Positions 32,856 through 41,680 of a stretch of 64,000 nt of DNA are shown here, in pieces. Both the position numbers and the translations under genes were made by a program. The DNA is from Thauera sp. GDN1 (GTDB lineage: Bacteria; Pseudomonadota; Gammaproteobacteria; Burkholderiales; Rhodocyclaceae): the NCBI RefSeq assembly GCF_029223545.1, contig NZ_CP097870.1:3806386-3870385 (forward strand). The letters are read 5' to 3'. The notes beneath the pieces were generated by a model. That model was not told the origin of the DNA. It saw only the letters and a list, made by a program, of their open reading frames with translations, and did no database searches. Positions within the stretch are counted from its first letter, which is position 1. Every line of letters starts with the position of its first letter.

Positions 32856-33622
32856 TGGCGCGCACCGGCACGAGCGCGGGCGGCGAATTCCTCGCCGGCT
32901 GCCGCGACGAGGCGCCGCTGCTGCTCGGCGTCGCCCCCTTCGGCATGATCTACGGCATCGCCGCGCTCGCCGCCGGCGTGCCCGCCTGGCTGGCGCAGCT
33001 GGCCTCGGCGGTGGTGTTCGCCGGCGCCGCGCAGCTGGTGATCGTGCAGATGCTGGCGGCGGGCGCGGGCTTCGTGCCGATCGCGCTCACCTCCGGGCTG
33101 CTCAACCTGCGCCACGTGCTGTACAGCGCGTCGATGGCCGAATACGTGCGCCACCTGCCGCGGCGCTGGCGCCTGCTGCTGGCCTATGTGCTGACCGACG
33201 AGGCCTATGCGGTGGCGGTGCTGCGCTACCAGCGCCGCGAGCCGGCGCCGCCCGCCGTCGACCGGGGCAGTGGGCGCGGCGGCAGCCGCGACACGCCCGC
33301 GCACGAGGACCTGCGCCACTGGTACTTCCTCGGCGCCGGCTTCACCTTGTGGGCGGGCTGGCAGCTGTCCACCGCCGCCGGCCTGCTGTTCGGCGCCACC
33401 ATCCCGGCGGAGTGGGAGCTCGACTTCGCGGTGCCGCTGACCTTCATCGCCCTGCTCACCCTGCTGCTGCGCGAACGCGCCGGCCAGGCCGCGGCGCTGG
33501 TCGCCGGCCTCGGCGCGCTGGCCTTCGCCGCCCTGCCCTACAAGCTCGGCCTGGTAGCGGCGATCGTGCTCGGCCTGCTCGCCGGGGCGTGGACCGTGCG
33601 CCGCCTGGAGCGTGCGCGATGA
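32855..33622 (+). CDS. azlC: AzlC family branched-chain amino-acid exporter, large subunit
   Basis: Membrane component of the AzlCD (BrnFE-like) exporter for branched-chain amino acids or analogues. The sequence shows LGVAPFGMIYGIAALAAGVP, FAGAAQLVIVQMLAAGAG, NLRHVLYSASMAEYVR and LTDEAYAVAV, all AzlC hallmarks. The ATG shares one base with the ampG stop. Between LRYQRRE and HWYFLGAG lies an unusual hydrophilic insert (PAVDRGSGRGGSRDTPAHED) encoded by a REP-like palindrome. It is followed by azlD with a 4-base overlap. Confidence 0.9.
   Translation: MARTGTSAGGEFLAGCRDEAPLLLGVAPFGMIYGIAALAAGVPAWLAQLASAVVFAGAAQLVIVQMLAAGAGFVPIALTSGLLNLRHVLYSASMAEYVRHLPRRWRLLLAYVLTDEAYAVAVLRYQRREPAPPAVDRGSGRGGSRDTPAHEDLRHWYFLGAGFTLWAGWQLSTAAGLLFGATIPAEWELDFAVPLTFIALLTLLLRERAGQAAALVAGLGALAFAALPYKLGLVAAIVLGLLAGAWTVRRLERAR
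33270..33292 (+). repeat. REP-like palindromic element, copy 2, inside azlC
   Basis: Differs from the copy at 13512-13534 by one base in 23 (A to C at position 6), again with a GCGGC-GGCA-GCCGC stem-loop. Here it lies in frame within azlC and encodes part of a Gly/Arg/Ser-rich loop between membrane segments, showing that the element inserted without breaking the gene. Confidence 0.6.
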
Positions 33623-33942
33623 GCACGACGAGCCTGGTCCTGCTGCTGGTGCTGGTCGGCGTGCTGACCTACCTCTACCGCTACGCGATGATCGGCCTCT
33701 TCGCCAGCCGCAGCCTGCCCGCCTGGCTGCATGCGCTGTGCCGCCACATCGCGCCGGCGAGCTTCGCGGCGCTGACCGCGAGCGCGTTGTTCGTCGCCGG
33801 CGGCGAGGTGCAGTTCGCCTTCGACACGCCGCGTCCCTGGGCTGCGCTGGTCGCGGTGCTGGTGGCCTGGCGCACGCGCAAGGTGCTCGCCACCATAGTC
33901 GCCGGCATGGCCGCGCTCCATCTCTTCAAGCTCCTGTTCTGA
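33619..33942 (+). CDS. azlD: AzlD family exporter small subunit
   Basis: A 107-residue protein with three to four membrane segments (LVLLLVLVGVLTYLYRYAMI, FAALTASALFVAG, WAALVAVLVAW, VAGMAALHLFKLLF). This matches the small AzlD/BrnE-type partner that completes the AzlC exporter. Its ATG lies in the azlC stop (ATGA), so the two are translationally coupled. The next gene begins 3 bases further on. Confidence 0.9.
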   Translation: MSTTSLVLLLVLVGVLTYLYRYAMIGLFASRSLPAWLHALCRHIAPASFAALTASALFVAGGEVQFAFDTPRPWAALVAVLVAWRTRKVLATIVAGMAALHLFKLLF

Positions 33943-33945
33943 CCG

Positions 33946-34668
33946 ATGACCGCACAGACCCTGATCGACGCCGCCCGCGAACTCTCCGCCGCGGTGGATG
34001 CGCTGCCCTTCGCCGCGCCCGTCACCCACGTCTACAACCCGCTCGACTACGCCTGGGAAGTGCATCGCCGCTACCTGGAAACCTACGGCGCCGGACGCAA
34101 ACGGGTGGTGTTCGTGGGCATGAACCCCGGCCCCTTCGGCATGGCGCAGATCGGCGTGCCCTTCGGCGAGATCGCCAGCGCGCGCGACTGGCTGGGCCTC
34201 GAAGGCCCGGTCGGGCAGCCGCGCGTCAGCAACCCGAAGCGTCCGGTGGAAGGCTTCGCCTGCGCGCGCTCCGAGGTCAGCGGCCAGCGCCTGTGGGGCC
34301 TGTTCCGCGCCCGCTTCGGCACGCCCGAGGCCTTCTTCGCCGGGCATTTCGTCGCCAATTACTGCCCGCTGGTGTTCTTCGAGGGCGGGCGCAACCTCAC
34401 CCCCGACAAGCTGCCGATGGCCGAGCAGCGCCCGCTGCTGGCGGCCTGCGACGCGCACCTGCGCACGGTGATCGATGCGCTCGAACCGGAATGGGTGATC
34501 GGCGTCGGCAACTGGGCGGAAAAGCGCGCCACCGAGGCGCTCGCCGGCCTGCCCGGGCTGAAGTTCGGCCGCGTGCTGCATCCCAGCCCCGCCAGCCCCG
34601 CCGCCAACCGCGGCTGGGCCGAGGCGGCGACGAAGCAGCTGGCGGATCTGGGGATCTGGCGGGACTGA
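33946..34668 (+). CDS. SMUG1-like uracil-DNA glycosylase
   Basis: Base-excision-repair glycosylase of the uracil-DNA glycosylase superfamily, family 3 (SMUG1). Motif 1 reads FVGMNPGPFGMAQIGVPFGE, the SMUG1 form with Asn, and motif 2 reads HPSPASPAAN. Between them lie NPKRPVEGFACARSEVSGQR and ANYCPLVFFE, also SMUG1-like. 240 residues, full length. It likely removes uracil or oxidised pyrimidines from DNA. It follows azlD by 3 bases but the link is probably only positional. Confidence 0.9.
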   Translation: MTAQTLIDAARELSAAVDALPFAAPVTHVYNPLDYAWEVHRRYLETYGAGRKRVVFVGMNPGPFGMAQIGVPFGEIASARDWLGLEGPVGQPRVSNPKRPVEGFACARSEVSGQRLWGLFRARFGTPEAFFAGHFVANYCPLVFFEGGRNLTPDKLPMAEQRPLLAACDAHLRTVIDALEPEWVIGVGNWAEKRATEALAGLPGLKFGRVLHPSPASPAANRGWAEAATKQLADLGIWRD

Positions 34669-34725
34669 ATCCCGCCCGCTCGCGCCGCGACGGGGCGTGC
34701 GTCCGGCGCGGCGCGGTGTTCGGGC

Positions 34726-35559
34726 TCAGTGCCCGAACACGTCCGAGTCCAGCATCTCCGGATCGGGGCGGTCGAGCGCGCTGATCGCCGCCAGTTCCTC
34801 GGGCGTGAGCTCGAAATCGAACACGTCGAGGTTCTCGGCCAGGCGCTGCGGATTCGAGGACTTCGGCACCGGGACGTAGCCGAGCTGGGTATGCCAGCGC
34901 AGGACGACCTGCGCCGGCGCGCGCCCGCAGCGCGTGGCCACATCGACGATCGCCGGGTCCTGCAGCATGGCGTTGGCGCGGCCGAGCGGACTCCAGGACT
35001 CGGTGACGATGCCGTGCGCCTCATGGGCCTCGACGTGGTCGGCGCGCGCATGCCAGGGGTCGAGGTGGATCTGGTTCACCTGCGGGCACAGGCCGGCATC
35101 GAACAGCTTCTGCAGGTGGGTGGGCTTGAAGTTGGAGGTGCCGATCGCGCGCACCAGGCCCGCCTCCTGCAGCTTCACCAGGCCCTCGAAGGCCTCGACG
35201 TAGCGGCCCTGGTCGGGGTTCGGCCAATGCACCAGGAAGAGATCGATGTAGTCCAGGCCGAGGCGCTCGAGGCTGGCCTCGCAGGCCTGGCGCGCACCCT
35301 CGACGCTGTGCCACTTGCGGTTGAACTTGGTGGTGACGAAGACCTCCTCGCGCCTCACGCCCGAGCGCCGGATGCCTTCGCCGACGCCGCGCTCGTTCTC
35401 GTAGTTCTCGGCGGTGTCGATCAGGCGGTAGCCGATGTCGAGCGCCAGCGCGACGGTTTCGGCGGCTTCGGCGTCGTTCATCGGCCAGGTGCCGAGCCCG
35501 AGCCGGGGCATCTCGATACCGTTGGAAAGCGTGACCAGGGGGGCGGGAGCGATCTTCAT
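34726..35559 (-). CDS. Aldo/keto reductase
   Basis: NADPH-dependent carbonyl reductase of 277 residues. Catalytic tetrad visible as LIDTAENYENE (Asp, Tyr), VTTKFNRK (Lys) and LFLVHWPNP (His). The cofactor segment VPVPKSSNPQRLAENLDVF is typical of the family, close to 2,5-diketo-gluconate reductase types. Substrate unknown; such enzymes detoxify methylglyoxal and other aldehydes. Start ATG 35559. It is convergent with the glycosylase gene and 74 bases downstream of the ABC ATPase on the same strand. Confidence 0.9.
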   Translation of the reverse strand: MKIAPAPLVTLSNGIEMPRLGLGTWPMNDAEAAETVALALDIGYRLIDTAENYENERGVGEGIRRSGVRREEVFVTTKFNRKWHSVEGARQACEASLERLGLDYIDLFLVHWPNPDQGRYVEAFEGLVKLQEAGLVRAIGTSNFKPTHLQKLFDAGLCPQVNQIHLDPWHARADHVEAHEAHGIVTESWSPLGRANAMLQDPAIVDVATRCGRAPAQVVLRWHTQLGYVPVPKSSNPQRLAENLDVFDFELTPEELAAISALDRPDPEMLDSDVFGH

Positions 35560-35633
35560 TGGAATCTCGATAAAACAGTGAAGGATCGACAGGATTCCAC
35601 ATTCACGCCGCTCCGTCACCCTGTGGCCGGCGC

Positions 35634-36338
35634 TCACTCGATCGACCGCCCCTCGCCCGCCTCCTCGTCCGTGCGCCCGTCGCGGATATGGTAGATGCGG
35701 CGGAAGGTGGGAATGATCTTCTCGTCGTGGGTGACGACGACGATCGCGGTGTCGTACTCGCGCGCCATGCGGTTGAGGATGCGGATGACGCCGAGTGCGC
35801 GCTCGCTGTCGAGCGGTGCGGTGGGCTCGTCGGCGAGGATCACCGGCGGGCGGCTCACCAGCGCACGCGCGATCGCCACCCGCTGCTGCTCGCCGCCGGA
35901 GAGCTGCGACGGCATCGCACGGGCGCGATGGGCGACGTCGAGGGCATCGAGCAGCTCCAGCGCGCGCCGCCGGGCCTCGGCGTTGGGGCGCCCGGCCAGC
36001 ATCGGCAGCAGGGCGACGTTGTCGAGCACGTCGAGGAAGGGAATCAGGTAGGGCGCCTGGAACACGAAGCCGATGCGGTCGCGGCGCAGCGCGCGCAGGT
36101 CGCGGATCTTCCAGCCCTGGTCGTAGATCGTCTCCCCGCCCAGGGTCATGCGCCCGGCGCTGGGTTCGATGACCGCGCCCAGGCACTTCAGCAGCGTGCT
36201 CTTGCCCGAGCCCGAGGGCCCGATCAGGCCGACGACCTCGCCCGGCGCCACCGCCATGTCCACGTGCTTGAGCGCGTCGACCGCGGTGTCGCCGCTGCCG
36301 TAGCGCTTGCGCAGGCCCTCGATGCGGATGCCGCTCAT
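35634..36338 (-). CDS. ABC transporter ATPase, MacB/LolD/DevA-like
   Basis: ATP-binding subunit of 234 residues with Walker A GPSGSGKST, signature LSGGEQQRVAIARAL, Walker B VILADEPTAPLD and switch His in VVVTHDEKI. It groups by sequence with ATPases that power FtsX/MacB-type permeases. It is last in the TetR-HlyD-permease-ATPase set (minus strand), one base after the permease stop, so all act as one exporter. Confidence 0.92.
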   Translation of the reverse strand: MSGIRIEGLRKRYGSGDTAVDALKHVDMAVAPGEVVGLIGPSGSGKSTLLKCLGAVIEPSAGRMTLGGETIYDQGWKIRDLRALRRDRIGFVFQAPYLIPFLDVLDNVALLPMLAGRPNAEARRRALELLDALDVAHRARAMPSQLSGGEQQRVAIARALVSRPPVILADEPTAPLDSERALGVIRILNRMAREYDTAIVVVTHDEKIIPTFRRIYHIRDGRTDEEAGEGRSIE

Positions 36339-36339
36339 C

Positions 36340-37551
36340 TCAGCCCCCGATCGCCTCGGCCGGATCCACTCGCAGCGCGGCGCGGATCGCGAGCACGCTG
36401 GCGAGCACGCAGATCGCCACCACCGCGACCAGCGCGCGCACGGTGTCGCCGGTCTCGAGCAGCACGTACTTGGGGAAGGCCGGCGCCCAGAAGGTGGCCG
36501 CGATCTTGCCGACGACGAATCCGATCAGGCCCAGCCCGACCGCCTGCTGCAGGATCATCGCCGCGATCGTGCGGTTGCGCGTGCCGATCAGCTTCAGCAC
36601 CGCGATCTCGCGGATCTTGCCCAGGGTCAGCGTGTAGATGATGAAGGCGACGATCGCCGCGCTGACCACGGCGAGGATCACCAGGAACATCGCGATCTGG
36701 CGCGCCGAGGTGGCGATCAGCTTGGCGACCAGGATCTCCTCCATCTGCGCGCGGGTGTAGACGGTGAGCCGCAGCCAGCGCCGGATCGGCTCGGCCACGC
36801 GCTCGGGGTCGTAGCCGGGGGCGAGCTGCACCAGCACCGCGTTCACATAGGGATTGGTGCTCTGCGAGGCGATCACCGCATCGAGCAGGCCGGGCACGCC
36901 GGGGCGGTTGAGCGCCGGGTTCTGCGCGGTGCGCGCGCGCTGGCGCACGATGGCGTCGTTGTCCTTGAGGAACTGCGCCTCCTGCGCGTCCTTGAGCGGG
37001 ATGAACACCATCGGGTCGCCGCCCGAGGACACCATGCGCCGGGTCAGCCCGACCACGGTGTAGTCGTTGCGGCGGATGCGGATGCGCTCGCCGATGGCGA
37101 AGCCGGTGGCGACGTCGGCCACCGCCTCGTAGTGGCCGCGGGTCAGATGGCGGCCGGCGAGCAGATGCACCGGCTGGCCGGGGTGGCCGGGCCCGTCGGG
37201 CGTCACCCCGACCACCATGGCGCGCACGTCGCGCGCGCCGGGGCCGGTCTGGCGCACCTGCATGGTCAGGTAGGTGACGTTGGCCGCGCGCGCCACGCCC
37301 TCGATGCCGGCGATGCTGCGCCACACGTCGTCATGGACGCTGGACGACTCCGCGTAGGGCCCGAGGGTGTCCTGCTGCACCACCCACAGCTCGGCGCCGC
37401 TGTTGTCGAGCAGCGCGCGGGCGTCGTCGACCATGCCGCGATAGACGCCGGCCATGGTCAGCGTGACCCCGATCAGCAGCCCGAGGCCGAGGCCGGTGAA
37501 TACGAACTTGCCCCAGCCATGCAGGATGTCGCGCCCGGCCAGGCTGATCAC
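36340..37551 (-). CDS. ABC transporter permease, FtsX/MacB (DevC-like) type
   Basis: A 403-residue membrane subunit: one N-terminal segment (FVFTGLGLGLLIGVTLTMAG), a periplasmic domain of roughly 220 residues, then three C-terminal segments (FLVILAVVSAAIVAFIIYTL, ILQQAVGLGLIGFVVGKIAA, ALVAVVAICVLASVLAIRAA). Ends PAEAIGG, like MacB/FtsX. Start taken as GTG 37551, overlapping the HlyD stop by 4 bases (GTGA). The layout matches DevBCA-type exporters, which push lipids or small molecules out with an outer-membrane channel that is not encoded here. Confidence 0.88.
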   Translation of the reverse strand: MISLAGRDILHGWGKFVFTGLGLGLLIGVTLTMAGVYRGMVDDARALLDNSGAELWVVQQDTLGPYAESSSVHDDVWRSIAGIEGVARAANVTYLTMQVRQTGPGARDVRAMVVGVTPDGPGHPGQPVHLLAGRHLTRGHYEAVADVATGFAIGERIRIRRNDYTVVGLTRRMVSSGGDPMVFIPLKDAQEAQFLKDNDAIVRQRARTAQNPALNRPGVPGLLDAVIASQSTNPYVNAVLVQLAPGYDPERVAEPIRRWLRLTVYTRAQMEEILVAKLIATSARQIAMFLVILAVVSAAIVAFIIYTLTLGKIREIAVLKLIGTRNRTIAAMILQQAVGLGLIGFVVGKIAATFWAPAFPKYVLLETGDTVRALVAVVAICVLASVLAIRAALRVDPAEAIGG

Positions 37552-38747
37552 GACGCCACCCCGGGGATGCGTTCGACCAGCTCGATGCGGCTGCTCGCCT
37601 TCAGCGGCTTCTGGCTGTAGACCACCACCCGCTCGCCGCCCTGCAGCCCTTCGAGCACCTGCACGCGCCCGGCGAGGTCGGACGCGCCGAGGCGCAGCGG
37701 CACGAAGCGCAGTTCGCGCGCGCCCTCGACCACCCACGCGCCGAGCCGGCCCTCGACCCGCTGCACCGCCGCGTTCGGCACCACCGGCCGCGCGGGCAGC
37801 GCCGGCAGGGCGACCGTGATCTCGGCGAGCTCGCCGAGCGGCGGCAGGCGCGCGGGCGGCTGGGCAAAGCCGACCTTGGCGACCACCTCCTCGGTGACCG
37901 CATCGGCCTGCGGCTCGACGCGCAGCACGGTGCCGGCGAGCGCCTCGCCGGCGCGCGAGCGCAGCGCGATCCGCGCCGGCAGCTCCGCACCCAGCCCGGT
38001 GGCGCGCTGCTGGTCGAAGCGGGCGTGGATCCACACGCTCGCCGGCTCGACGATGTCCACCACCGCCTGGCCGGCCACCACCGTGGTCCCGGGATCGGCG
38101 TCGCGGCGCACCACGAGGCCATCCACCGGCGCCACCAGGCGCAGGTTGGCGCGCTGCAGGCGCAGCGCGTCGCGCTCGGCGCGCAGGCGGACGAGGTCCT
38201 GGCGTGCGGCCTCGATGCCGGCGGTGGCGGCCTGCTGCGCGGCCGCTGCGGCGTCGGCCTCCTGGCGCCTGGCGGCGGCCGCCTCCGTGCTGACGCTGTT
38301 CGCCTGCAGCAGGCGGGCATAGCGGCTCGCCTGCGCATCGGCGAAGCTGCGCCGCGCGCCGACCTCGCGCGCCTGCGCCTGGGCGGCGAGCACATTGGCC
38401 TCGGCACGACGCAGCGCGGCGTCCTGCGCGGCGAGGCGCTCGTCGAGATCGACCGGGTCCATCTCGCCCACGACCTGGCCGGCACGCACCGTGTCGCCCG
38501 GCTGCACCGACACCGTCGCCACGCGGCCGGCGAAGGTCGGGCCGATGCGATGGCTGTAGCGCGCCTCGACCGTGCCGATGCCGAACAGCTCCGGCGCCAG
38601 CGCCAGGGATTCCACCGTCGCCACCGTCACCGGCACCGCGGCCAGCGGGCCGGTGCGCAGCGCGACGAAGACGAGCAGCGCGAGGAGCGGCAGCAGCACC
38701 GCGAGCAGGCCGAACAGGCGCCGCTTGGTCGCAAGCCAGGTCTTCAT
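37548..38747 (-). CDS. HlyD/DevB-family periplasmic adaptor of the ABC exporter
   Basis: Membrane-fusion protein of 399 residues: one N-terminal anchor (GLLAVLLPLLALLVFVALRT), barrel-sandwich segments on either side of a long hairpin (GRVATVSVQPGDTVRAGQVV, then an Ala/Gln-rich coiled coil ~100-185, then DGLVVRRDADPGTTV) and a beta-barrel C-terminus. It should bridge the permease to an outer-membrane channel. It overlaps tetR by 4 bases upstream and the permease by 4 bases downstream. Confidence 0.9.
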   Translation of the reverse strand: MKTWLATKRRLFGLLAVLLPLLALLVFVALRTGPLAAVPVTVATVESLALAPELFGIGTVEARYSHRIGPTFAGRVATVSVQPGDTVRAGQVVGEMDPVDLDERLAAQDAALRRAEANVLAAQAQAREVGARRSFADAQASRYARLLQANSVSTEAAAARRQEADAAAAAQQAATAGIEAARQDLVRLRAERDALRLQRANLRLVAPVDGLVVRRDADPGTTVVAGQAVVDIVEPASVWIHARFDQQRATGLGAELPARIALRSRAGEALAGTVLRVEPQADAVTEEVVAKVGFAQPPARLPPLGELAEITVALPALPARPVVPNAAVQRVEGRLGAWVVEGARELRFVPLRLGASDLAGRVQVLEGLQGGERVVVYSQKPLKASSRIELVERIPGVAS

Positions 38748-39346
38748 GGCTGCCTCCGGATGCCGCGCAGGTAGAGCTCGAGCACCGCCGGCGCCTCGCG
38801 CCGGATGCGTTCGGGGTCGCCGGCGAGCAGCGACTGCATCACCAGGCCCTGGATGGTGCCGATGAACAGGGTCGCCGCGGCGTCGAGGTCGATGTCGGTG
38901 GCGATCTCACCGCCCGCCTGGCCGGCTTCGAGCAGGGCGCGCACGCGTTCGCCGTAGCGCCGGATCAGGGTCTGCGCCATGCGCTTGGGCCCGCTCGCCT
39001 CGGCGCGCTGCAGTTCGCCGAACATCATGCGCGGCACGCCCGGATGCTCGACGACGAAGGCGACGTGGGCGAGGAACATGCTGCGCAGCGCCGCGAGCGG
39101 ACCGGGCGCCTCGCCGACGGCGCGTTCGATGCGCTGCATCAGGCGCTCCGCCACCCACTCCATCACCGCGGTCCACAGCGCTTCCTTGGTCGGGAAATGG
39201 CGGAACAGCGCCCCCTGGGTCAGCCGCATGCGGCCGGCGATGGCGGCGGTGGTGATCTCGCTCGGGTTCTGCTCGGCGGCGAGGGCCAGCACCGTCTCAA
39301 CGGTGACGTTGCGGCGTTCGTCGGCGGGGAGATGGCGGGCAGGCAT
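38744..39346 (-). CDS. TetR-family repressor of the adjacent exporter
   Basis: A 200-residue regulator with an N-terminal helix-turn-helix (ITTAAIAGRMRLTQGALFRH FP) and an all-helical ligand domain. It is first gene of the exporter operon (tetR-hlyD-permease-ATPase), overlapping hlyD by 4 bases, so it probably represses its own operon. The 18-base palindrome 30 bases upstream of its start is the likely operator. Ligand unknown, but presumably an exported compound. Confidence 0.92.
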   Translation of the reverse strand: MPARHLPADERRNVTVETVLALAAEQNPSEITTAAIAGRMRLTQGALFRHFPTKEALWTAVMEWVAERLMQRIERAVGEAPGPLAALRSMFLAHVAFVVEHPGVPRMMFGELQRAEASGPKRMAQTLIRRYGERVRALLEAGQAGGEIATDIDLDAAATLFIGTIQGLVMQSLLAGDPERIRREAPAVLELYLRGIRRQP

Positions 39347-39375
39347 GGGAGGCGATCCTGTGATCGTGAGAAGTG

Positions 39376-39393
39376 AGTGAGTATTTACTCACT
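39376..39393 (-). promoter_or_regulatory. Palindromic TetR-type operator
   Basis: AGTGAGTATTTACTCACT is an 8-2-8 inverted repeat (arms perfect), 30 bases upstream of the tetR start on the minus strand. Size, symmetry and position fit a TetR-family operator for self-repression of the exporter operon. The base composition stands out from its GC-rich surroundings. Confidence 0.7.
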
Positions 39394-39503
39394 TTTAGTC
39401 CACGGATTCAAGGCCGGCAAGGCGCGCGAGCGCGCGTGGGCGACCGAACGTGCCCGGGACCCGCATTCCGGATCCGGGCGAGGCGTCCCTCGCGCGTCGG
39501 TGC

Positions 39504-41021
39504 TCAGCGCGCCAGCGGCAGCTCCAGCACCGCGCGCAGGCCGCCCAGCGGCGAAGCCTCCAGGCGCGCATCGCCACCATAGAGGCGGGCGAGTTCGCGC
39601 ACGATGGACAGGCCCAGGCCCGAGCCCGGAGTGCGTTCGTCGGCGCGCACGCCGCGGCCGAACACCGCCTCGCGCGCTTCGGCCGCGAGACCCGGGCCGT
39701 CGTCGTCGATGAGGATGTGCAAGCGCGCCGGGGTCCGCGCGCCGGGCTCCGCATCGTCATGCGGGTCCTTGCCCGCGTCGGCGTGGTGCGCGCGCTGCAC
39801 CTGCGCTGCACCGGGGCCGAGCCGCTGCGCACGCACCTCGACCCGCCCCGCGGCCCACTTGCAGGCGTTGTCGACGAGGTTGCCGAGCATTTCCTGCAGG
39901 TCCTGCGCTTCGCCACGGAAGGCGAGCTCCTCGGGGCAGGCGGACAGGCGGATGTCCAGCCCGCGCCCGGCATGCACCTTCTCCATCAGCCGCAGCAGGC
40001 CTTCGAGCACCGGGCGCAGCGGAGTGCGCAGGCCCGGCACGTCCACCGCCGCCGCCGCACGCGAGCGCGCGAGATGGTAATCGACCTGGGTGCGGGCGAG
40101 CGCGACCTGGTCGCGCACCAGGCGGGCCAGCGCGGCCTCGGGGGCGTCGTCGCGGGCCTGCGCGGCGGCATTGGCGAGCACGGTCAGCGGCGTCTTCACC
40201 GCATGGGCGAGGTTGCCGGCGTGGGTGCGGGCGCGCGCCACCACCTCGGCGTTGCGCGCGAGCACGGCATTGAATTCCTCGACCAGGGGCTGGATCTCGG
40301 CCGGAAAGCGGCCGTCGATCGCGCCGCTGCGGCCCTCGCGCACCGCCGCCAGGCCGTCGCGCAGCCGCGCCAGCGGACGCAGGCCGACGCGCACCTGGAC
40401 CAGCGCCGCCACCGCCAGGCCGGCGGCGAGCAGCGCCAGCGCGATCGCGAGCAGGCGCTGGAGGCGCGCCACCGGCTCGGCGACCAGCGCCGCATTGGCG
40501 GCGACGATCACCCGCAACGCCATGTCGGGCCGTTCGGCGGGGCGCAGCACCTGTTCGATCATGCGCAGCGGCGCGCCGTCCGGCCCTTCGGTATCGTGTG
40601 CATGGACCTGGCCGTCGGCGGGCAGGTCGCGCGGCACCGCGAGCACCACGTCCCACAGCGAACGCGAGCGCAGGGCACCCCGCCGCCCCGCCGCGTCGCC
40701 GGCCGGCCCGCTCGCGCCCTCCGCCCCCGCATCGGCGAGCACGTCGATCTGCCAGTACAGCCCGGAGTACGGCCGCGCGAAGCGCGGATCGCTGAGCACG
40801 GCACCCAGGCCCGGCCGGCCCTCGGCGTCGATGGCGAGATGGGCGGCGAGCTGGTTGAGGTGGGTGGCGAGCTCGGCCTGGAACTGGCGCTCGACGTGTT
40901 CGGCGAACATGCGCCCGAGCGCCCAGCCGGCGACCACGACGGTCAGCAGCACCCACACCAGGGTGCCGGCGAGCAGACGCAGGCGCAGCGACACCCGCCC
41001 GCCGCCCGGCTCCTGGTTCAT
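39504..41021 (-). CDS. Two-component sensor histidine kinase (PhoQ/QseC-like)
   Basis: Membrane kinase of 505 residues. Two segments (LLAGTLVWVLLTVVVAGWAL and AIALALLAAGLAVAALVQVR) flank a ~150-residue periplasmic sensor; HAMP follows. Phospho-His lies in NLAHAVKTPLTVLANA, and the ATPase has DNACKWAAGRVEV and DDDGPGL, GSGLGLSIV. An insert rich in Asp/His/Ala (RAHHADAGKDPHDDAE) within the ATPase domain is unusual. Start ATG 41021 overlaps the regulator stop by 4 bases. It pairs with the response regulator and follows a PepSY protein, as in PhoPQ-like sets; signal unknown. Confidence 0.88.
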   Translation of the reverse strand: MNQEPGGGRVSLRLRLLAGTLVWVLLTVVVAGWALGRMFAEHVERQFQAELATHLNQLAAHLAIDAEGRPGLGAVLSDPRFARPYSGLYWQIDVLADAGAEGASGPAGDAAGRRGALRSRSLWDVVLAVPRDLPADGQVHAHDTEGPDGAPLRMIEQVLRPAERPDMALRVIVAANAALVAEPVARLQRLLAIALALLAAGLAVAALVQVRVGLRPLARLRDGLAAVREGRSGAIDGRFPAEIQPLVEEFNAVLARNAEVVARARTHAGNLAHAVKTPLTVLANAAAQARDDAPEAALARLVRDQVALARTQVDYHLARSRAAAAVDVPGLRTPLRPVLEGLLRLMEKVHAGRGLDIRLSACPEELAFRGEAQDLQEMLGNLVDNACKWAAGRVEVRAQRLGPGAAQVQRAHHADAGKDPHDDAEPGARTPARLHILIDDDGPGLAAEAREAVFGRGVRADERTPGSGLGLSIVRELARLYGGDARLEASPLGGLRAVLELPLAR

Positions 41022-41680
41022 TGCGGACATGCGAGCCGGTAGCCGAGGCCGCGCACGGTCTCGATCAGCCCGGGCGGCAGCTTCTTGCGCAGGCGGGCGA
41101 CGAAGACCTCGATGGTGTTCGAGTCGCGGTCGTAGTCCTGGGCGTAGATGTGCTCGGTGAGCTCGGTGCGCGACACGACCTCGCCGGCGTGATGGATCAG
41201 GTAGGCGAGCACGCGGAATTCGTGGCTGGTCAGGCTCAGCGGCTGGCCATCGACGCTGACCCGCCCGCTGCGGGTGTCGAGCACCAGCGGCCCGCAGGCG
41301 ATCTCGGCGCTCGCCTGCCCGGCCGCACGCCGGATCAGCGCACGCACGCGGGCGAGCAGCTCCTCCATGTGGAAGGGCTTGGTGAGGTAATCGTCGGCCC
41401 CGGCGTCGATGCCGGCGACCTTCTCGTGCCAGTCGCCGCGCGCGGTCAGGATCAGCACCGGCATCGTGCGCCCGAGCGCACGCCAGCGCTTGAGCACGGT
41501 GAGGCCGTCGACGATGGGCAGGCCGAGGTCGAGCACGACCGCATCGAAGGTCTCGACCTCGCCCATGTAGCCGGCGTCGCGGCCGTTGGCGGCGGTATCG
41601 ACCGCATAGCCGGCCCCGCCCAGCGTGGCGGCGAGCTGCGCCGCCAGCGTGGGCTCGTCCTCGACCACCAGGATGCGCAT
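41018..41680 (-). CDS. OmpR-family response regulator (PhoP/QseB-like)
   Basis: A 220-residue regulator: receiver domain with E8-D9, phospho-Asp in FDAVVLDLGLPIVDG (~D51), Lys in YLTKPFHMEELLAR, and a C-terminal winged helix (LTSHEFRVLAYLIHHAGEVV, DSNTIEVFVARLRKKL). The gene shares one base with the PepSY gene upstream and overlaps the kinase by 4 bases, so the set is one operon. Targets unknown. Confidence 0.92.
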   Translation of the reverse strand: MRILVVEDEPTLAAQLAATLGGAGYAVDTAANGRDAGYMGEVETFDAVVLDLGLPIVDGLTVLKRWRALGRTMPVLILTARGDWHEKVAGIDAGADDYLTKPFHMEELLARVRALIRRAAGQASAEIACGPLVLDTRSGRVSVDGQPLSLTSHEFRVLAYLIHHAGEVVSRTELTEHIYAQDYDRDSNTIEVFVARLRKKLPPGLIETVRGLGYRLACPQ

